DNA of 64,000 bases from Chloroflexota bacterium (GTDB taxonomy: Bacteria; Chloroflexota; Anaerolineae; B4-G1). Shown here piece by piece: positions 25,781 to 34,878 of the stretch. The notes beneath the pieces were generated by a model that saw only the letters and a program-made list of their open reading frames with translations, ran no database searches and was not told where the DNA came from. The DNA is taken from assembly GCA_024232355.1 (NCBI GenBank), contig JAAEPW010000972.1, forward strand, positions 9,346 to 73,345, read 5' to 3'. Every line of letters starts with the position of its first letter. Position 1 is the stretch's first letter. A program made the translations under genes and the position numbers.

Positions 25781-26461
25781 TTGATTCCAAATCACAGATC
25801 GCAGATTTCAGATTTCAGAATCTATCTATTAGGGCTTGCGCTCGTCATCGCGGGCTACCTTGGCCCCTGGATACCGCACAAAACCGCCGCCCTGACCGTG
25901 ACGGGTCTCGAACTGGCCGAATTCGCCAAGTTCTTCCCTCAGGTGCAGGGCGGCATAGTTGCTATCAATCGCGTGCTCTTCTACTTGCCTCTAGTCTCGG
26001 CCTTTGTTTTTCTGGCTCTCTTTGCCAGCCGATCTATGGCCCGACTTGTGCGTTGGATTGTGCTTCTCGCCATTGCCGCTCTACTATCAGTCACGCTCTT
26101 GCCCTACCCTGTCGTTGACAGTGCACGCCACGCCCTCAGCACGCGTTCTGCCTTTGCCGTCGATCCCCAGTACGTGGGACATCTGACCCTCATCATCGTA
26201 GGGACGGCACTCGTACTACTAACCCCTCTAGCCAGGCGGCTTTCCCAGCGAGTTCAATCTATCCTGGTTGTGGTCCTGGCACTCGTTGGCGCTGTGCCAG
26301 GACTGTGGCAATTTGCTACCCTACGTCCTCTCGCTGCCACTCTGTACGATCAGCCCCTGGGACTGGGTTGGGGGCTGATCGCGTGTGTGGTTGGTTTCGT
26401 CTTGCTTGTGTTATCCGCCGTTTCTACCTCTGCCAGTCCCAAACTGTCCACACACGAGTGA
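25781..26461 (+). CDS. Membrane protein of unknown function
   Basis: 226 residues from a TTG start with GGGAGG seven or eight bases upstream. About six helices: roughly 15-32, 60-82, 88-110, 132-152, 160-178 and 196-217. The N-terminal RSQISDFRI is encoded by imperfect direct repeats (CAGATCGCAGATTTCAGATT), so the first 13 residues look like recently added sequence. No family was recognised. It ends the plus-strand run; the next gene converges from the right. Confidence 0.65.
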   Translation: MIPNHRSQISDFRIYLLGLALVIAGYLGPWIPHKTAALTVTGLELAEFAKFFPQVQGGIVAINRVLFYLPLVSAFVFLALFASRSMARLVRWIVLLAIAALLSVTLLPYPVVDSARHALSTRSAFAVDPQYVGHLTLIIVGTALVLLTPLARRLSQRVQSILVVVLALVGAVPGLWQFATLRPLAATLYDQPLGLGWGLIACVVGFVLLVLSAVSTSASPKLSTHE

Positions 26462-26475
26462 CTTGATCATATCCC

Positions 26476-27087
26476 TCAAGAAAGGGCATCAAGCCCAGAC
26501 TGGAAGGCGAACAGATTGCGCTCTACGCCTCTCTTCCACCGGGTCTCGATGGTTTTGGCCACCTCTACCGAATCCAGCACATCACCCAAGCCCGTACGAC
26601 CAAGAGCCGCGCCCAGTACAAAAACGTTGGGCGCGACAGACACATCCTCGTACAGGGGCAAATTCTCGGGAGCCAAATAATGCATCTTGGCCCCTGCCTT
26701 TTGTACTTGCTCCCGTACTTGATCGAGCGCCGGATACTCTGCCCGGCCTAACAGAACGGCCGTCGGTGACCAGACGTGACCAAAAAGCAAAAAATCTCCA
26801 CCGGGCTTGATAAACCGGATCGCCTTGAACACCTCCGACGCTTCCATCGCGATCACCAGGTCAGCACCCTTTTCCGGGATGCTCGCCCCGACCGTCTTAC
26901 GTCCCAATCGAAGCTGGGCCTTGACGAATCCACCTCGTTGAGCCATACCCTTGGTGGGATAGAAATTGACCGGCACTCCCGTGCGGTGCGCCGTCTTGGC
27001 AACGAGTTCGCCAATGGTCAACACGCCTTGTCCGCCGACGCCGACGAAATAGATATCGTAATTTTTGAGTTGGGGTGAGTGATTCAT
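26476..27087 (-). CDS. iorB: Indolepyruvate ferredoxin oxidoreductase, beta subunit
   Basis: 203 residues from the ATG at 27087, which overlaps the iorA stop codon (ATGA) and has GAGG seven bases upstream. IYFVGVGGQGVLTIGELVAKTA and GMAQRGGFVKAQLRLG are typical of the gamma-type domain of 2-oxoacid:ferredoxin oxidoreductases; VVIAMEASEVFKAI-like sequence follows. With IorA it oxidises arylpyruvates made by transamination of aromatic amino acids to aryl-acetyl-CoA and reduces ferredoxin, an anaerobic amino-acid fermentation step. Confidence 0.93.
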   Translation of the reverse strand: MNHSPQLKNYDIYFVGVGGQGVLTIGELVAKTAHRTGVPVNFYPTKGMAQRGGFVKAQLRLGRKTVGASIPEKGADLVIAMEASEVFKAIRFIKPGGDFLLFGHVWSPTAVLLGRAEYPALDQVREQVQKAGAKMHYLAPENLPLYEDVSVAPNVFVLGAALGRTGLGDVLDSVEVAKTIETRWKRGVERNLFAFQSGLDALS

Positions 27088-28988
27088 TGTACATCCTCTT
27101 TTGTGAGTGCATCTTGGGGGCAAACCGCGACGCACAGACCGCAGCCGTAACACAAGGCCGGATCAATGATGGTAGACTTTTCTCCAAGGTCAATGGCGGG
27201 ACAACCGGTAACCCGGATACACCGTTTGCACAGAATACAGTTCTCGGGCACTGTCTCTACTTTCCCCGCACTGACGCCCCGGCGCATCGCCTGAATCGCG
27301 CACTCTTGGCGCGCCAATATCACCTTGACGCCTGGCAACGTCAACGCCTCCTGGATGGCGGCGGCAGACTCGTCCAGGTCGAAAGGATCAATCACAAAGA
27401 AATGTTCCACTCCCAACGCCGGGACGAGCTTGGCAATGTCTATCTGACGATCACCCGACTCTTGGAACGCTCCCTCGGTACTGGGATTGACCTGCATCCC
27501 CGTCATACTGGTCCAGCCGTTGTCCATAATGACCAATGTCAGCGGGGTCTGGTGCTGGACGGCATTGACTAGGCCCAAAAGACCGGCGTGGAAAAAGGTC
27601 GAGTCTCCCATCGTGGCGATGACGGGCGTCTCTGTGCCTACATGAACGTATCCCTGAGCAACACTGACGCTTGCCCCCATCGCCACCTCGTTCCAGACGG
27701 TGTGGAACGGCGGGTTCATCCCCAAGATCGTGCATCCGATATCGCCCGTCACCATCACATCGTCTTTTTTGAACTTTAATTTTCGGAGGGCCTGGTTGAT
27801 GGCCATAAACGTTCCCCGGTGGGGGCATCCCGCGCAGACAGTGATAGGACGCGCCGCCGCCAATTTCTCCGCCTCGTCGTCTCCCTTGAGCAGATCGTCA
27901 GGGATCGCCAAATTCATAGCGGTGCCGATGCCCTGCACCACCTGGCTGACGTCGTACGCGCCGACGCGGCTGAAAAGGCCGCTTGGCTTTCCTTTTACTG
28001 AGAAGGAACCATCCAGCTTGCCAATGATCTTGCCCTCAAAGCCGAGCTTGTGTGCCTCGACATAGACACCGCGCTCAATATGCGGTTCCAGCTCTTCCAG
28101 CACCAAAATGGTGCCACAATGGCCAAGTAAGGCGTGTACTTTTTCGGTTGGGAAAGGATTAGTTGCAACTATACGCAGTACAGAAACCAAGTTCTTATCA
28201 AAAACCTGGTTTCTCGCCACGATCTCAAATCCCTCATCCAGGTAAGATGCCGTGACACCAGACACAATGATGCCAACTCCACCCTTTTCATCCGCCAGTT
28301 GGAGTTGGTTCAACCCCATCTCGCTGATAATCTCGCCAGCCTTTTCCAACCGAGCGATCACTTCGTGATGCTGTTGCTTGCAGATCGCCGACCCAGCCTT
28401 GGTGAATTTGGCAATGTCGCGCACAAGATGGACCTCTCGTTCTTCAGGCGGGATAGGATCCTCGACCTGCACGACCGCCTTGGACTGTGAAATAGCAGTC
28501 ACCAGCCTGACGAAAACGGGCGTTTCCGTCTGCTCGGACAACTCGAAGGCAACCTGCACCAACTCGTATGCCTCCGCCACCGACGCGGGTTCCAGCATCG
28601 GCAAGTCAGACATCAACGCATAGCCGCGCGAGTCCTGTTCGGCCATACCGGCGCTGACGCCAGGATCATCGGCCACAAAGATCACAAATCCACCGACGCA
28701 ACCCGAGTACGCGATAGAGATCAACGAGTCGTAGGCCACGTTTACGCCCGACATCTTCATCGTGCACAGCGCCCGGTGACCGGCCCACGCCGCACCCGCC
28801 GCAATCTCAAAGGCAACCTTTTCGTTGGTGCTCCACTCGATGTGTCTGCCGTCGTTCAGATCCATCGTCAGCAAGCTCGCCAACGCCTCCGTCGACGGCG
28901 TGCCCGGATAACCGGTCACCACCTTGACCCCCGCCCGCAATGCGCCCAGAGCCAGGGCTCCATTCCCCGTGATTAATCTTGTTTCCAA
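27084..28988 (-). CDS. iorA: Indolepyruvate ferredoxin oxidoreductase, alpha subunit
   Basis: 634 residues. Order: pyruvate-ferredoxin-type N-terminal domain (ALGALRAGVKVVTGYPGTPSTE), a middle domain, the thiamine-diphosphate domain (CAGCPHRGTFMAINQAL, GDIGCTILGMNPPF, MGDSTFFHAGLLGL) and a C-terminal tail (580-630) with two [4Fe-4S]-type clusters (CILCKRCIRVTGCP and CYGCGLCVAVCP). The first cluster motif has the extended spacing usual in IorA. An AGAAACC...GGTTTCT inverted repeat (28182-28214) lies within the coding sequence and encodes VARNQVFDKNLVSVL. Confidence 0.95.
   Translation of the reverse strand: METRLITGNGALALGALRAGVKVVTGYPGTPSTEALASLLTMDLNDGRHIEWSTNEKVAFEIAAGAAWAGHRALCTMKMSGVNVAYDSLISIAYSGCVGGFVIFVADDPGVSAGMAEQDSRGYALMSDLPMLEPASVAEAYELVQVAFELSEQTETPVFVRLVTAISQSKAVVQVEDPIPPEEREVHLVRDIAKFTKAGSAICKQQHHEVIARLEKAGEIISEMGLNQLQLADEKGGVGIIVSGVTASYLDEGFEIVARNQVFDKNLVSVLRIVATNPFPTEKVHALLGHCGTILVLEELEPHIERGVYVEAHKLGFEGKIIGKLDGSFSVKGKPSGLFSRVGAYDVSQVVQGIGTAMNLAIPDDLLKGDDEAEKLAAARPITVCAGCPHRGTFMAINQALRKLKFKKDDVMVTGDIGCTILGMNPPFHTVWNEVAMGASVSVAQGYVHVGTETPVIATMGDSTFFHAGLLGLVNAVQHQTPLTLVIMDNGWTSMTGMQVNPSTEGAFQESGDRQIDIAKLVPALGVEHFFVIDPFDLDESAAAIQEALTLPGVKVILARQECAIQAMRRGVSAGKVETVPENCILCKRCIRVTGCPAIDLGEKSTIIDPALCYGCGLCVAVCPQDALTKEDVQ
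28182..28214. repeat. AGAAACC-type inverted repeat inside iorA
   Basis: AGAAACCAAGTT (28182-28193) and AACCTGGTTTCT (28203-28214) pair with one mismatch. The same ends, AGAAACC and GGTTTCT, occur in the intergenic copy at 40699-40746. The reading frame of iorA is kept through it. Confidence 0.65.
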
Positions 28989-29015
28989 ATCTATACCTCC
29001 ATCTCTGTTTTGAGT

Positions 29016-29990
29016 CTATTCAACAATGGTTAGCGTACTTTGACGCTTTCTATTCACAGTGAGTTGCGTCACGTCGGGCCGGGCATAATGCCCCGCAGGA
29101 TCAAAGTTATGCCGTTCAGCCCGCACCTGCTTGTGATCGATGGTTGCAACGATCAGCTTTTCCTCCCCGACCACCGGCTCAACGATCCATTCACCATCCG
29201 GCCCCGCGATACAAGAACCTCCATTCGCCAGCAGGTCTGAGCTATTGGTCAGGATCAAGTCTAGGTGGGGCGTTTCCGGTGGAAAATCCTCTTTCCACAT
29301 CAGACCAGAAGCCGAAATCACAAAGGATCGCGCCTCCTTGGCGATGAATCGTGTGATATCAGAGGTGTTGTGTATGCCCCCAGGCCAGATCGCGACGTGC
29401 AAATCTTCACCTTGGGCATACATCGCAGCACGCGCCAGCGGCATCCAGTTTTCCCAACAATTCAAGCCCCCAACCGTAAAAGCCCCCAACTGATGTACGC
29501 GCAGACCATGTCCATCCCCCGGTGCCCAGGCCAGGCGTTCTTCGTAGGTGGGCATGAGCTTGCGGTGTACCGATTGGATGACGCCCTGCGGATCAACGTA
29601 AACGAGCGAGCAATACAAACTGTGCCCGCCCCGATCCTGTGCCCGCTCGATGCAACCGACAACCACAGCGATCTGATGTTGTGCCGCAGCATCACAAAGC
29701 AGTTTCAAATGCCCCGCCTCGATCTGCACAGCCTGGTCCATATAGTGGGCATACATCTCTTTTTGAATGGGCGAATTAAAGCGGGCACCATCGGTGCACT
29801 CGATCCAAAATGGGTAACCGGGCAACAGTGCCTCGCCAAACGAGACCAGTTGGCAACCCTCACCAGCAGCCAGTTTCACGTATTCAACCATCTTGTCCAA
29901 GGTCTGCTCGCGATTCAGCCAAACCGGTGCAATTTGCGCGATGCTGACTTTGAGATTGTCAGTAGTATGCTCAAGGTTCTTGGCAGTCAT
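29016..29990 (-). CDS. Nitrilase (carbon-nitrogen hydrolase)
   Basis: 324 residues. The Glu-Lys-Cys triad is complete: Glu53 in FGEALLPGYPFW, Lys144 in HRKLMPTYEERLAW and Cys178 in GGLNCWENWMPLAR. The GLNCWENW context is that of true nitrilases rather than amidases, so it should convert a nitrile to a carboxylic acid and ammonia. Its place beside iorAB and a hydantoinase suggests handling of nitrogenous aromatic compounds. GGAGG nine bases upstream of the ATG lies inside the end of a transposase remnant. Confidence 0.92.
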   Translation of the reverse strand: MTAKNLEHTTDNLKVSIAQIAPVWLNREQTLDKMVEYVKLAAGEGCQLVSFGEALLPGYPFWIECTDGARFNSPIQKEMYAHYMDQAVQIEAGHLKLLCDAAAQHQIAVVVGCIERAQDRGGHSLYCSLVYVDPQGVIQSVHRKLMPTYEERLAWAPGDGHGLRVHQLGAFTVGGLNCWENWMPLARAAMYAQGEDLHVAIWPGGIHNTSDITRFIAKEARSFVISASGLMWKEDFPPETPHLDLILTNSSDLLANGGSCIAGPDGEWIVEPVVGEEKLIVATIDHKQVRAERHNFDPAGHYARPDVTQLTVNRKRQSTLTIVE

Positions 29991-30283
29991 TCCAATATTC
30001 CTCCAATCAAGGTTTTTGATGTGACGGGATTTTCTGCGTCATTGAGCCAATGGGCTGGGTTGTTATGAATGTATTGTCGAACAGCGTTCAATTCCCGTTC
30101 ATTGCGAACGATACGCTCATAATAATTGCGTTGCCAAACGCGTGTGCCAGGGGTTTTGCGCACACGATTAATACGTCGGGTCGTTACCGATTTGAGATTG
30201 CCCACAATAGCACCTAGCGATCCTGACGGTGGACCCGTGGGGATTTCGTGTTCTGTAGGGGCGACGCATTCCCCGCGAGATGT
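29987..30283 (-). pseudogene. C-terminal remnant of REP-associated tyrosine transposase
   Basis: An open frame of about 98 codons, bounded upstream by an in-frame TGA at 30284-30286 and lacking the N-terminal HUH catalytic half. The residues RRINRVRKTPGTRVWQRNYY followed by ERIVRNERELNAVRQYIHNN match the C-terminal part of IS200-like REP-associated (RAYT) transposases. A GTG at 30205 could start a 72-residue protein, but homology-like sequence (GSLGAIVGNLKS) extends further upstream, so this is a relic. One arm of a 19-base inverted repeat is part of the same frame. Its last bases supply the ribosome site of the nitrilase gene. Confidence 0.8.
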
Positions 30284-30360
30284 TCAGATTGACAGAAGCT
30301 GTTCCCTATAAACAAAGACAGAGCCATCAAAATACCTGATAGGGAATGCGTCGCCCCTAC
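30255..30360. repeat. REP-like inverted repeat pair beside the transposase remnant
   Basis: GTAGGGGCGACGCATTCCC (30255-30273) and its exact complement GGGAATGCGTCGCCCCTAC (30342-30360) face each other across 68 bases. RAYT transposases act on such flanking palindromes, so this may be the DNA substrate left with the enzyme remnant. Confidence 0.8.
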
Positions 30361-30443
30361 CGATTAGCGTTCCAATTATCGGAATATCATTCTAATATAT
30401 GATACTACACCTTCCAACTGTTGTCAAATTTGCCAAGTTATCC

Positions 30444-31784
30444 CTACCCAAGCGTCGGCAAAAATTGCCCCTGCCCTGGTTCGGCCACGATCTCGCCCTC
30501 CCATAGCATGCGTCGTCCGCGCTGGAAAGACATCTCTGGCCAACCCAACACGCTGCGCCCCTCGTACAACGTATATCCGACGTTAGAGTGCTGGTTATCG
30601 GCGCGGATGGTAAACTCGCGGGTCGGATCAAAGACAACCAAGTCCGCGTCGGAACCGGTGGCAATGGTGCCCTTTTTCGGATAGAGACCAAAGATACGGG
30701 CGGGGTTCTCACATAACACCTGTACCAAGCGCACCACGCTGATGCGCCCAGTGTTCACGCCGCCGTCGTACACCAGCGGCAGCAACGTCTCAATTTGGGG
30801 GGAACCAAAGGATTGCTCTAAAAAGTCACCGTTGGGGTCTTTGTGCTTGGGTGCGTGGTCTGTGGCTACCACCTGGATCGTGTCTTGAGCCAACCCCTCC
30901 CACAACCCTGCCCGATCCTCAGCAGTGCGGATGGGCGGCCCGATCTTGGCCAACGCGCCGCGCTCCTCAATGATATCCTTGGTCAATGTGAGATACTGTG
31001 GGCAAGTCTCGGCATAGACCGGCATTCCTACATCCTGGGCCTCCCGAATGTGCCGCATCGCGCGGACGGTCGTGTTGTGCGCGATATAGAGCGGACATCC
31101 CATCACCTCGGCCATACGAATCGCGCGGAAAACAGCCTCCTCCTCCATCGCCGCCGGGCGGCTGACGTTAAAATACTTGGCCGAGGCATCCGGCCCGGTG
31201 AGGTATTTGTCCTCCATATAGTCGATCGCGCCACCGTTCTCGGCGTGGACCATCACCATACCACCCAGATCAGCCAGCATGTCCATTGCCTTGATGAGGT
31301 GATAATCGTCAGTGGTCCAACCCTGTTTGATGTAGGGCATGAAGAATTTAAACGTGCGGATGCCCATATCAAACACTTTTGGAACGTCCTGCAACTGCTT
31401 GGGAGCCTCAAACATCCCGCCATGCAGGCCAAAGTCGAGCAGCGAGTGAGCCACGCCATCTTCCAGCATCTCTTCCACTTTTTGCAATAGATTGTCGCCA
31501 GTGCGGGCATAGGCGAAATGCAACAAGGTAGTGGTGCCACCGTAGGCAGCGACGCGCGAACAGTCCTCCACGTTGTCCACATAGACCGGATGGACGTGAG
31601 CATCGATAACGCCAGGGAAAACGTACTTGCCGGTGACATCTATCACCTCGTGAGCCGCCTCGTGGGGCAGGTTTGGCTCGACAGCAGTGATAGTTTCACC
31701 TTGCACACCTACATCGGCGAGACGCATCCCTTCTCCGGTGACGACTGTGCCACCGGTCAACAACAGATCAAACTGTTTCTCCAT
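30444..31784 (-). CDS. Dihydropyrimidinase/hydantoinase-type amidohydrolase
   Basis: About 446 residues from the ATG at 31784; a TTG one codon earlier is also possible. The binuclear metal site is complete in order: His64 and His66 (DAHVHP), the carbamylated Lys147 (FKFFMP), His181 (VHAEN), His237 (IAHNTT) and Asp310 (ATDHAP). It hydrolyses cyclic amides such as dihydropyrimidines, hydantoins or allantoin; the metal ligands do not tell these apart. The nearby nitrilase and iorAB suggest amino-acid-derived substrates. Confidence 0.88.
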   Translation of the reverse strand: MEKQFDLLLTGGTVVTGEGMRLADVGVQGETITAVEPNLPHEAAHEVIDVTGKYVFPGVIDAHVHPVYVDNVEDCSRVAAYGGTTTLLHFAYARTGDNLLQKVEEMLEDGVAHSLLDFGLHGGMFEAPKQLQDVPKVFDMGIRTFKFFMPYIKQGWTTDDYHLIKAMDMLADLGGMVMVHAENGGAIDYMEDKYLTGPDASAKYFNVSRPAAMEEEAVFRAIRMAEVMGCPLYIAHNTTVRAMRHIREAQDVGMPVYAETCPQYLTLTKDIIEERGALAKIGPPIRTAEDRAGLWEGLAQDTIQVVATDHAPKHKDPNGDFLEQSFGSPQIETLLPLVYDGGVNTGRISVVRLVQVLCENPARIFGLYPKKGTIATGSDADLVVFDPTREFTIRADNQHSNVGYTLYEGRSVLGWPEMSFQRGRRMLWEGEIVAEPGQGQFLPTLG

Positions 31785-31908
31785 CAAATTGTTCTCCTAT
31801 ATGGGTTCTCTCTTGGTCAATTAGAGAGATGTAGTGTACCCCTTGTGGGCGGTCAAAGAGCAGTAAAATCAATCAAAACAGGCACAAGGCCCAATGCTAC
31901 AGAATAGA

Positions 31909-32901
31909 TTATGGCAGTGTGCGAAAGACAGTATAGCGCAAAATCAATTCTAGCAGAAGCAGGCCCAAAGCCGGAAACAACACCCACCCTGCCAGTTCTT
32001 TGTAGCGGGTAAAGACCTGCACCTCGACCTCGGATTTTTCCATTTGGTCAATTTGGTCGTAAATCTGGCGCAAGCCCTCGGTGTCTGTGGCACGAAAGTA
32101 GAGGGCGTTTGTGGTCTCGGCGATACGCTGGAGCGTCTCCTCGTCGATCTCGCTTTCGATCATCTGCGTTGTCTGACCAAACAAGGAATCCACGGGGAAA
32201 GGGACCTGCCCTGGCCGCCCCATCCCGATGGTATAGACCTTGACGTCTAACGCGGCGGCGGTCTGCGCAGCAGTCAGGGGATCAATTTGCCCGGCGTTGT
32301 TGACACCGTCGGTGAGCAAGATGATCACGCGGCTCTTGGCATCGCTATCTTGGAGCATACCGGCGGCCTGGGCCAGCCCCATACCGATAGCGGTGCCGTC
32401 GTCCAGCCCCAGGTCAGGCGCTAGTTCTACATCTTTTAGCAAACGGCGCAGCACGTCATAATCAAAGGTGGGAGGACATTGGCTAAACGCCTCACGAGCA
32501 AAGACGACGATTCCGATGCGATCATAATCCCGCCCGCCGATGAACTCGCCAATGACCTGCTTGGCGGCCTCCAGGCGATTCTGCGGCTCAAAGTCCAGGG
32601 CGGCCATGCTGCCAGAGATGTCTACCGCCAGCACAATGTCCACACCCCTGCCCCGGACGATCTCTCGCTCGCGGCTGGCCTGAGGGCGGGATACCGCCAC
32701 GATCAGCAATGCCAACGCGGCTAGTCGCAGCACTGTGGGTAGCCAACGCAACTGCAAACGCACCGATTTGGGCAAGTCGTGCACCAAGCGCACATCGGAG
32801 TATTGCAGCGTAGTTGGACGCTCTCGCCACCACATCCACACGGCTATGGCGGGAACAAGCAGCAGGGTCAACAAAATCCAGGGGTGTGCAAAATGTAACA
32901 T
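31909..32901 (-). CDS. batA: BatA-like von Willebrand factor A protein
   Basis: 330 residues: membrane helices at about 6-24 and 56-72, a VWA domain with an intact MIDAS (DISGS at 94-98, then Thr and Asp in LLTDGVNNAG), and a C-terminal helix (about 305-325). This is the aerotolerance BatA/BatB layout, with the VWA domain probably facing outwards between helices. It is the last gene of the minus-strand Bat/Gld run; the preceding gene ends 4 bases from its start. Function of the Bat complex is still poorly defined; it is tied to envelope stress in Bacteroides, Leptospira and Francisella. Confidence 0.9.
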   Translation of the reverse strand: MLHFAHPWILLTLLLVPAIAVWMWWRERPTTLQYSDVRLVHDLPKSVRLQLRWLPTVLRLAALALLIVAVSRPQASREREIVRGRGVDIVLAVDISGSMAALDFEPQNRLEAAKQVIGEFIGGRDYDRIGIVVFAREAFSQCPPTFDYDVLRRLLKDVELAPDLGLDDGTAIGMGLAQAAGMLQDSDAKSRVIILLTDGVNNAGQIDPLTAAQTAAALDVKVYTIGMGRPGQVPFPVDSLFGQTTQMIESEIDEETLQRIAETTNALYFRATDTEGLRQIYDQIDQMEKSEVEVQVFTRYKELAGWVLFPALGLLLLELILRYTVFRTLP

Positions 32902-32905
32902 ACGA

Positions 32906-33922
32906 TTACGTACCTAGTAATTCTTGTGCCTGATCATCGTCCGGTGTGCGTTCCGGCTTGGTGATGTCCACCAGATAGCGTGCTTGTGTAACGGTGGTAT
33001 CAGCCTGTTTGACCGATGGCTTGAGCTTGGCAAATTTGACCAGGTCGGCTTTTTCCAGTAACGGACGTATCAATGAAACCGGTTCGCCCGTTATCCGTGC
33101 CGAGCGCAAGGCGTTTGTCAACTCGCCGGTGGTACGGTCCATCGCCGGAATTTGGTAAACGCCTTCAATGTATGCCCGCACGCAATCAGTTACCAGCGTA
33201 TAGTGACGCTTGAACTCGTTTTGAGCAGGTAGATCGAGCGTGGTGATACGATCTAGCTCCTCATAGGCAATGATCTCGGGAGGACGGTCGTCCACTGGCT
33301 CCAAAGCCTCTAACTCGGCCTCTTTACGCCGCCGCAAGCGCGGCAGTAATCGTTCCGCCGCATAGTACAGCAGTGCAGCGACAAAGATTCCCAACAGCAG
33401 CCAGGGCCACACCGGCGGCCTGGGGAGCGATGCTTGAGGCTTTAGATCGTGCTTTTCTATACTTGCCTTCTGGTCACCATCGCTCTCTGGCAACACGCTG
33501 GCAATATTGATCGAGAGAGGACGCACAAACACCTCACCGAGTTCGCCGCCAGCATCTCGATAGTGGATGGCGAACGGCGGGGTCTCGTGCTCGCCCGGTG
33601 ACCAGAGTATAACAGTGGCCTCACGAACAACCACAGCGGCCCCATTGTCTTGCACGATTGGGTCCAACAAGGTCTGTTCCCTGACCTCGACCGGTCCCCA
33701 TTGCGCGGGTAGGGTACTCCCCGTGGACAGTTCTGGCAGTGTGACTTTCCAATCAGCCGGATAGGTGGCGCGCAGTCGCAGTGGGATTGGGTCACCCACT
33801 GTCCAGTTTCCATCGGGCGGCGGGTCCGTTTCCCAGAACACGACAACCGGCTCTTGCGCTTGCGACGGGCAGGCAAGCAAAAGTATGTGGATCAACAGTA
33901 CAAGTACAATCAGTTTCTTCAT
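32906..33922 (-). CDS. BatD/DUF4381-like membrane protein
   Basis: About 338 residues from the ATG at 33922, where MKKLIVLVLLIHILLLACPSQ gives a signal peptide with a possible lipobox (LLAC). The frame is open to 34039, but that part overlaps the DUF58 gene. An outside beta-domain (about 20-170) is followed by one membrane helix (WPWLLLGIFVAALLYYA) and a cytoplasmic helical region with FKRHYTLVTDCVRAYIEGVY, as in DUF4381 or the C-terminus of BatD. It lies between the DUF58 and batA genes, where such a protein is usual. Confidence 0.7.
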   Translation of the reverse strand: MKKLIVLVLLIHILLLACPSQAQEPVVVFWETDPPPDGNWTVGDPIPLRLRATYPADWKVTLPELSTGSTLPAQWGPVEVREQTLLDPIVQDNGAAVVVREATVILWSPGEHETPPFAIHYRDAGGELGEVFVRPLSINIASVLPESDGDQKASIEKHDLKPQASLPRPPVWPWLLLGIFVAALLYYAAERLLPRLRRRKEAELEALEPVDDRPPEIIAYEELDRITTLDLPAQNEFKRHYTLVTDCVRAYIEGVYQIPAMDRTTGELTNALRSARITGEPVSLIRPLLEKADLVKFAKLKPSVKQADTTVTQARYLVDITKPERTPDDDQAQELLGT

Positions 33923-33938
33923 TCGTGTGAATTCGTGA

Positions 33939-33959
33939 ACGTTGTTTCTGAACAACGCC
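33939..33959 (-). repeat. Short hairpin repeat, copy 1
   Basis: On the minus strand GCGTTGTTCAGAAACAACGT, containing the hairpin CGTTGTT / AACAACG. The same 20 bases occur with one change at 60601-60620. It lies just after the DUF58 stop codon. Confidence 0.5.
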
Positions 33960-34865
33960 CTAACGCCGCCAACGCCGTGCTCTGGCTCTAAAAAATGCCA
34001 GCAGCGGCTCGACATAATCCTCCCCTGCCGTAACTCCAATGTGATCTACCTGTGCGCGGATAAAGGCAGCGTCGCGAGCGGCGCAGCGGGCGGTGGCTTG
34101 TGCCACGAACGCCTCACGCCAGGAGGGGGCACTGCTGTCAATCCATCGACGCGCGCCGGTCTCCGCATCCTCCAATGCCACCAGTCCCACGTTGGGCCAC
34201 GCTGTCTCACGTGGGTCGGTGATAGAGACAGCGACCAGGTCGTGGCGGCGATTGGTGACCAACAACGTGCGCTCGTAGGCTTTGAGCAAATCAGATTGGT
34301 CAAAAGGTAGCAAAAAATCCGAGACGAGAAAGATAATGGCTCGCCGTTTGAGTGTTCGATTGAGACGATCCAACACCAGCGTAACATCGGTGCCACGTCC
34401 GGTGGGTTCAAAGGCCAACAAGTCACGGATGAGACGCAGAACGTGCCGCCGCCCCTTTCGTGGGGGAATGTGTAGCTCAACTTGGTCGGTAAAGGTGAGC
34501 AAGCCAACCTTGTCGTTGTTGGTGATAGCGGAAAAAGCCAACACGGCCCCCAACTCGGCAGCTAGTTCGCGCTTGAAGCGGTCTGCCGTGCCAAACAGTC
34601 CCGATGCACTCGCGTCAAAGGCCAGCATCACCGTCAGCTCGCGCTCCTCGACGTAACGCTTGATGAACGGCTCGCCCATACGAGCGGTCACGTTCCAGTC
34701 GATGGAACGCACCTCGTCGCCGGGCTGGTACTCGCGCACCTCGTTAAACTCCATCCCGCGCCCCTTGAATATGGCCTGATATTCCCCGGCAAAACTGTCG
34801 TTCACCAGGTGGCGCGTGTGGATTTCGATGCGGCGGATCGTACGGATTAGGTCTGATGAGAGCAT
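33960..34865 (-). CDS. DUF58 family protein
   Basis: 301 residues, no membrane helix. The N-terminal DUF58 signature YQPGDEVRSIDWNVTARMGEPFIKR is at about 50-74 and is followed by a VWA-like fold (VMLAFDASASG, with the MIDAS-type DASAS). DUF58 proteins travel with MoxR ATPases, and the moxR gene is directly upstream here. They are thought to act together in assembling or activating membrane protein complexes. The ATG lies in a region that also starts an 18-base palindrome. Confidence 0.9.
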   Translation of the reverse strand: MLSSDLIRTIRRIEIHTRHLVNDSFAGEYQAIFKGRGMEFNEVREYQPGDEVRSIDWNVTARMGEPFIKRYVEERELTVMLAFDASASGLFGTADRFKRELAAELGAVLAFSAITNNDKVGLLTFTDQVELHIPPRKGRRHVLRLIRDLLAFEPTGRGTDVTLVLDRLNRTLKRRAIIFLVSDFLLPFDQSDLLKAYERTLLVTNRRHDLVAVSITDPRETAWPNVGLVALEDAETGARRWIDSSAPSWREAFVAQATARCAARDAAFIRAQVDHIGVTAGEDYVEPLLAFFRARARRWRR

Positions 34866-34878
34866 AAGAATCGCAAGG

